Shown here: one piece after another, positions 60,794-64,000 of the stretch
Layout of the letters: each line of letters starts with the position of its first letter
Numbering within the stretch: position 1 is the stretch's first letter
Source: Flavobacterium humi
GTDB taxonomy: Bacteria > Bacteroidota > Bacteroidia > Flavobacteriales > Flavobacteriaceae
Reading direction: 5' to 3'
DNA length: 64,000 nt
Assembly (NCBI RefSeq): GCF_004745595.1
Contig: NZ_SRLH01000003.1
Coordinates: 1-64,000, forward strand
Notes under the pieces: model-generated
Databases searched by the model: none
Seen by the model: only the letters and a program-made list of their open reading frames with translations
What the model was told of the DNA's origin: nothing
Made by a program: the position numbers and the translations under genes

Positions 60794-61114
60794 TTATCCT
60801 TTTAAATTTTTTAAATTATCGATATCAATAGAATTCAAATTCCTGAAAATCGATACTAATATAGCCAATCCTACAGCAACTTCGGCAGCAGCCACAGCCA
60901 TAGAGAAAAATACGAATACCTGTCCCTGCGCATCCTGGTGGTATGTTGAAAAAGCTACAAAAAGCAGGTTTACCGCATTAAGCATGATTTCGATTGACAT
61001 AAACATGATGATGGCATTTCTTCTGTATAAAACTCCAAAAACCCCAATACAGAAAAGAATTACACTTAGATAAATGTAATTTTCCATCCCTATTTCTTGT
61101 AAAATATTATCCAT
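60794..61114 (-). CDS. nuoK: NADH-quinone oxidoreductase subunit K
   Basis: 106 residues with three membrane helices, ND4L type: [20 protein letters not shown] and [15 protein letters not shown] carry the conserved Glu residues of the family. Adjacent to nuoJ with no gap. Confidence 0.96.
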   Translation of the reverse strand: MDNILQEIGMENYIYLSVILFCIGVFGVLYRRNAIIMFMSIEIMLNAVNLLFVAFSTYHQDAQGQVFVFFSMAVAAAEVAVGLAILVSIFRNLNSIDIDNLKNLKG

Positions 61115-61627
61115 TTATTGAACTGATTTTTCTTTTTTAGACAATAACACCGTTCCTATCATGGCTACCAGCAATAACACGGAAGCAAATTCGAACGGCA
61201 CCATATATTCGTTTAGCAATACTTTCCCCAATACTTTGATAGACTGGAAATCCTGGCCTGTTTGTTTGTAAGCTGCAATAACCGGCATCGCCTTGATAAA
61301 GACCGCCAGCATCACGAAACAAATCAACCCGAAGGAAATCACTGCAGCCAGTTTGGTAGCCCATTTTTTATGCGGTTCGCCTTCCTTGTTCAGGTTCATC
61401 AACATGATTGTAAACAGGAACAGGACCATAATAGCCCCGGAATAGACAATAATATGGACAATCGCCAGGAACTGCGCATTGAACAAAAGATAATGCCCGG
61501 CTACCGAGAAAAAACAAATAACCAGGTAAATAGCACTGTGAATCGGGTTTTTACTAATGATAGTCAAAAACGCTGTTGCAATGGTAATTGCCGACAGGAA
61601 GTAAAATATAATGAGTAATGTTGACAT
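61115..61627 (-). CDS. nuoJ: NADH-quinone oxidoreductase subunit J
   Basis: 170 residues, five membrane helices, ND6 type. Motif NPIHSAIYLVICFFSVAGHY and the conserved VHIIVYSGAIMVLFLFTIM. Its start shares one base with the nuoI stop region, a tightly packed operon. Confidence 0.96.
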   Translation of the reverse strand: MSTLLIIFYFLSAITIATAFLTIISKNPIHSAIYLVICFFSVAGHYLLFNAQFLAIVHIIVYSGAIMVLFLFTIMLMNLNKEGEPHKKWATKLAAVISFGLICFVMLAVFIKAMPVIAAYKQTGQDFQSIKVLGKVLLNEYMVPFEFASVLLLVAMIGTVLLSKKEKSVQ

Positions 61628-62178
61628 CAGTTAGCGTTTTTAAGTTGAGCGTTTTTCATAGCCATTTCCAGTGGCATAACTAATTTATCTTTCCCGAAAA
61701 TGAAATCCTCCCTTTCGTAATTGGAAGGTACCAGGACTTTTGAAGTGGTTAGGTAAATAGCGTCTTTCGGGCAGGCTTCTTCACACAATCCGCAGAAAAT
61801 ACAACGCAACATGTTTATTTCGTAGATTTCCGCATATTTCTCTTCACGGTACAGGTGTTTTTCATCTGCTTTCCTTTCGGCGGCTTTCATCGTAATGGCT
61901 TCCGCAGGACAGGAAAGGGCGCACAATCCGCAGGCCGTACAGTTCTCACGCCCTTGCTCATCACGCTTTAGCATGTGCTGGCCACGGTAAACAGGGCTCA
62001 TCTGGCGAACCTGTTCCGGGTAATGAATGGTTACTTTTTTTCTGAAGAAGTGCCTGATGGTAATCCATAAACCCTTGACAATTGCTACTAAATACAGGCT
62101 TTCCAAGAAAGACATCTCCTTGTGGGAAACTTCTTTTTTCCTGCCTGATAATGATATATTTTGTATAGTCGTTGACAT
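61627..62178 (-). CDS. nuoI: NADH-quinone oxidoreductase subunit I
   Basis: 183 residues, soluble ferredoxin-type subunit. Two [4Fe-4S] motifs: CTACGLCALSCPAEAI and CIFCGLCEEACPKDAIY (clusters N6a and N6b). It carries electrons to the quinone site. Start 6 bases after nuoH. Confidence 0.97.
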   Translation of the reverse strand: MSTTIQNISLSGRKKEVSHKEMSFLESLYLVAIVKGLWITIRHFFRKKVTIHYPEQVRQMSPVYRGQHMLKRDEQGRENCTACGLCALSCPAEAITMKAAERKADEKHLYREEKYAEIYEINMLRCIFCGLCEEACPKDAIYLTTSKVLVPSNYEREDFIFGKDKLVMPLEMAMKNAQLKNAN

Positions 62179-62184
62179 GTTCTT

Positions 62185-63216
62185 TTATTTAAATGCTAAA
62201 ATACAAACTCCTGTTACCATGATATTTATGATTGCTAACGGAATTAAAATCCTCCATCCCAAATGCATCAATTGATCGTATCGGAAACGCGGTATGGTCC
62301 AACGTACCCACATGTAGAAAAATATGAATCCGCATATTTTGGTAAACAAAGCCAGCATTCCTATAACATTTGCCGTATTCACACCGGCATTTTCCACCAT
62401 CCATTCCATGCCAGGATAATTATACCCTCCAAAGAACAAAATAGACAAAATAGCCGAAGAAATAAACATATTGGCATATTCGGCAAAAAGGTAGAATCCC
62501 ATTTTCATGGAAGAATATTCGGTATGGTACCCTCCAATAAGTTCCGATTCGCACTCCGCCAAGTCAAAAGGAGTCCTGTTGGTTTCCGCGAAAGCGCAGA
62601 TTAGGAAAATCAAAAACGAAACCGGCTGGTAAAACACGTTCCAGTTCATTCCGGACTGTTGGGCGGAAATTTCTTTTAAACTTAATGTTCCGGTCATCAT
62701 CAACAGGGCAATCATGGATAATCCCATGGCCACTTCATACGATACCATTTGCGAAGCCGCACGTACCGCTCCCATTAACGAGAATTTGTTATTCGATGCC
62801 CATCCCCCGATCATGATTCCGTACACACCTACCGAAATGACTCCGAAGATGTACAATAATGCAACATCAATATCAGTAGCCTGCAAAAGGATATCCTTTC
62901 CGAAAAGGTGCAGTTTGTCTCCCCACGGAATTACGGCACTTGTCATTAAAGCCGTACTCATGGCAATTCCCGGGCCTATGATGAATAAAAATTTATTAGG
63001 GGTATTAGGGAAGAATTCTTCTTTTGAGAATAATTTCAGACCATCGGCAAGAGGCTGTAATAATCCACCCCAACCCGCACGGTTCGGGCCAACCCTGTCC
63101 TGAAGGAATGCAGCCACTTTACGTTCTGCCCAAGTGGAATACATGGCAAAAATCATGGTTATGGCAAATACGCTTACGATAACAACGCTTTTTTCTATAA
63201 TAAATGTACTATCCAT
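62185..63216 (-). CDS. nuoH: NADH-quinone oxidoreductase subunit H
   Basis: 343 residues, eight helices, ND1 type. Markers: ERKVAAFLQDRVGPNRAGW, and the quinone-site loop FAETNRTPFDLAECESELIGG. The start overlaps the nuoG stop by 8 bases. Confidence 0.97.
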   Translation of the reverse strand: MDSTFIIEKSVVIVSVFAITMIFAMYSTWAERKVAAFLQDRVGPNRAGWGGLLQPLADGLKLFSKEEFFPNTPNKFLFIIGPGIAMSTALMTSAVIPWGDKLHLFGKDILLQATDIDVALLYIFGVISVGVYGIMIGGWASNNKFSLMGAVRAASQMVSYEVAMGLSMIALLMMTGTLSLKEISAQQSGMNWNVFYQPVSFLIFLICAFAETNRTPFDLAECESELIGGYHTEYSSMKMGFYLFAEYANMFISSAILSILFFGGYNYPGMEWMVENAGVNTANVIGMLALFTKICGFIFFYMWVRWTIPRFRYDQLMHLGWRILIPLAIINIMVTGVCILAFK

Positions 63217-64000
63217 TTTTCTTTGAATCTATAAGGTTGCCATCAATTTTTTCATTGTAATCTATCTCGGCCATACTGATTTTCTTATGGTCTTTATCCC
63301 TTCCTTCCAAAATTAATTTTTCGGTAGCGATTTCTACTTTTTCTAATTTCTGGGTGTAATTGTTTTGGTTGATTACAGAATCCTTCTCAAATTCACGAGG
63401 CCCTTCAATAGTCCAGTCCTCTACGTTTTTATGGTCAAAACGGCATCCGTTACAAATGAATTCTTCCACTTCATGGTACACATCCTTACGGCCGGTAACA
63501 CGTTGTATCTCTCCACCGAACATCCAAACGGTTGTTTTTCCGCAGCATTTATCGCAATCCCTGTGGGCATTATACGGCTTGTTGAACCAAACCCTTGATT
63601 TGAAACGGAAAGTCTTATCGGTTAAAGCACCAACCGGGCAAACATCGATCATGTTCCCTGAAAATTCATTGTCAATGGCTTTGGATATACAAGTAGAAAT
63701 ATTCGCATGGTCCCCGCGATCCATCACACCGTGTACACGGTTATCTGTCAATTGGTCCGCTACCTGAACGCATCTTTGGCATAAAATGCAGCGGTTCATG
63801 TGCAGTTGGATATTCGGGCCGATATCTTCCGGCTCAAAAGTCCTTTTCTCTTCAATGAAACGGGATTTTGGGTTTCCGTGTTCGAAGCTTAGGTTTTGCA
63901 GGTCGCATTCACCGGCCTGGTCACAAACCGGGCAATCCAGCGGGTGGTTGATCAGCAGGAATTCCGTAACGGATTTTCTCGCTTCTTCCACTCTTGGAGA
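63209..64000 (-). CDS. nuoG: NADH-quinone oxidoreductase subunit G, short form, N-terminus outside window
   Basis: The frame is open to the window edge (the last visible residues before the edge are SPRVEEARKS), so 263 residues of the C-terminal part are seen. Present are the His-Cys [4Fe-4S] site HPLDCPVCDQAGECDLQ, two ferredoxin-like clusters starting HMNRCILCQRCVQV and NMIDVCPVGAL, and CDKCCGKTT ... FICNGC, a start of the molybdopterin-type domain. The stop comes soon after, so this NuoG lacks most of the molybdopterin-like region found in proteobacteria. It transfers electrons from NADH side to NuoI. Confidence 0.93.
   Translation of the reverse strand, partial: SPRVEEARKSVTEFLLINHPLDCPVCDQAGECDLQNLSFEHGNPKSRFIEEKRTFEPEDIGPNIQLHMNRCILCQRCVQVADQLTDNRVHGVMDRGDHANISTCISKAIDNEFSGNMIDVCPVGALTDKTFRFKSRVWFNKPYNAHRDCDKCCGKTTVWMFGGEIQRVTGRKDVYHEVEEFICNGCRFDHKNVEDWTIEGPREFEKDSVINQNNYTQKLEKVEIATEKLILEGRDKDHKKISMAEIDYNEKIDGNLIDSKKNG

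Overview
The window looks like chromosomal DNA of a Flavobacterium-type bacterium (Bacteroidota, Flavobacteriia). The reasons are an alternative complex III (ActABCDEF) followed by an aa3-type cytochrome oxidase, a type IX secretion (T9SS) C-terminal sorting domain, a RemB-like gliding protein, a choice-of-anchor L surface protein, PKD and SPOR proteins, an 11-subunit-type nuo operon with a short NuoG, and promoters of the Bacteroidota TTTG/TAnnTTTG type. Most of it is ordinary core chromosome; no phage, insertion sequence, CRISPR array or rRNA operon was seen. No gene-free stretch exceeds about 270 bases.

Layout. 1-5.4 kb: 5'-terminal part of a secreted choice-of-anchor L protein, an Nfu Fe-S scaffold, a dodecin, a LEA-like small protein, tsaB. 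4-9 kb: an efflux adaptor and TolC pair with an unknown secreted protein between them, then a DUF4403 lipoprotein. 8.9-14 kb: a respiratory accessory operon read right to left (ctaB, two subunit III genes, subunit IV, terminator, a cysteine-less SCO-like protein, SCO1, DUF420, a small membrane protein). 14-22 kb: an SGNH-like/MBOAT pair, a RemB-like outer membrane protein, deoC, a lipoprotein, a PAP2-like membrane protein, a PorT-like barrel. 22-33.6 kb: the main respiratory operon actABCDEF-ctaC-ctaD, read right to left, ending in a terminator. 33.7-39.3 kb: SPOR protein, an unusually AT-rich serine hydrolase beside tRNA-Ser(GGA), ansA, an acyltransferase and TatD.

39.4-51 kb is the most unusual part. 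An ECF sigma factor and a membrane-anchored TPR anti-sigma-like protein are divergent from a run of lipoproteins, a PKD/beta-barrel fusion, a T9SS-sorted metzincin protease, a membrane-anchored TPR-CHAT (caspase-like) protease and a retropepsin-like aspartic protease. Thus three different protease classes sit in one apparent operon. Two lipoprotein transcription units there share the exact bipartite motif GGTAACAA-N13-TTGATATA about 40 bases before their start codons, a good candidate for the promoter used by the neighbouring sigma factor. A third unit has GGTGACAA at the matching distance. One of the lipoproteins has an in-frame TGA exactly where its lipobox cysteine should be.

51-56 kb: a catalytic and non-catalytic M16 peptidase pair, rplU-rpmA and a QueD-type enzyme. 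56-64 kb: nuoGHIJKLMN read right to left, with nuoG cut by the window edge. The respiratory genes together describe a chain from NADH through quinone and alternative complex III to an aa3 oxidase, with the heme and copper assembly factors for the oxidase close by.
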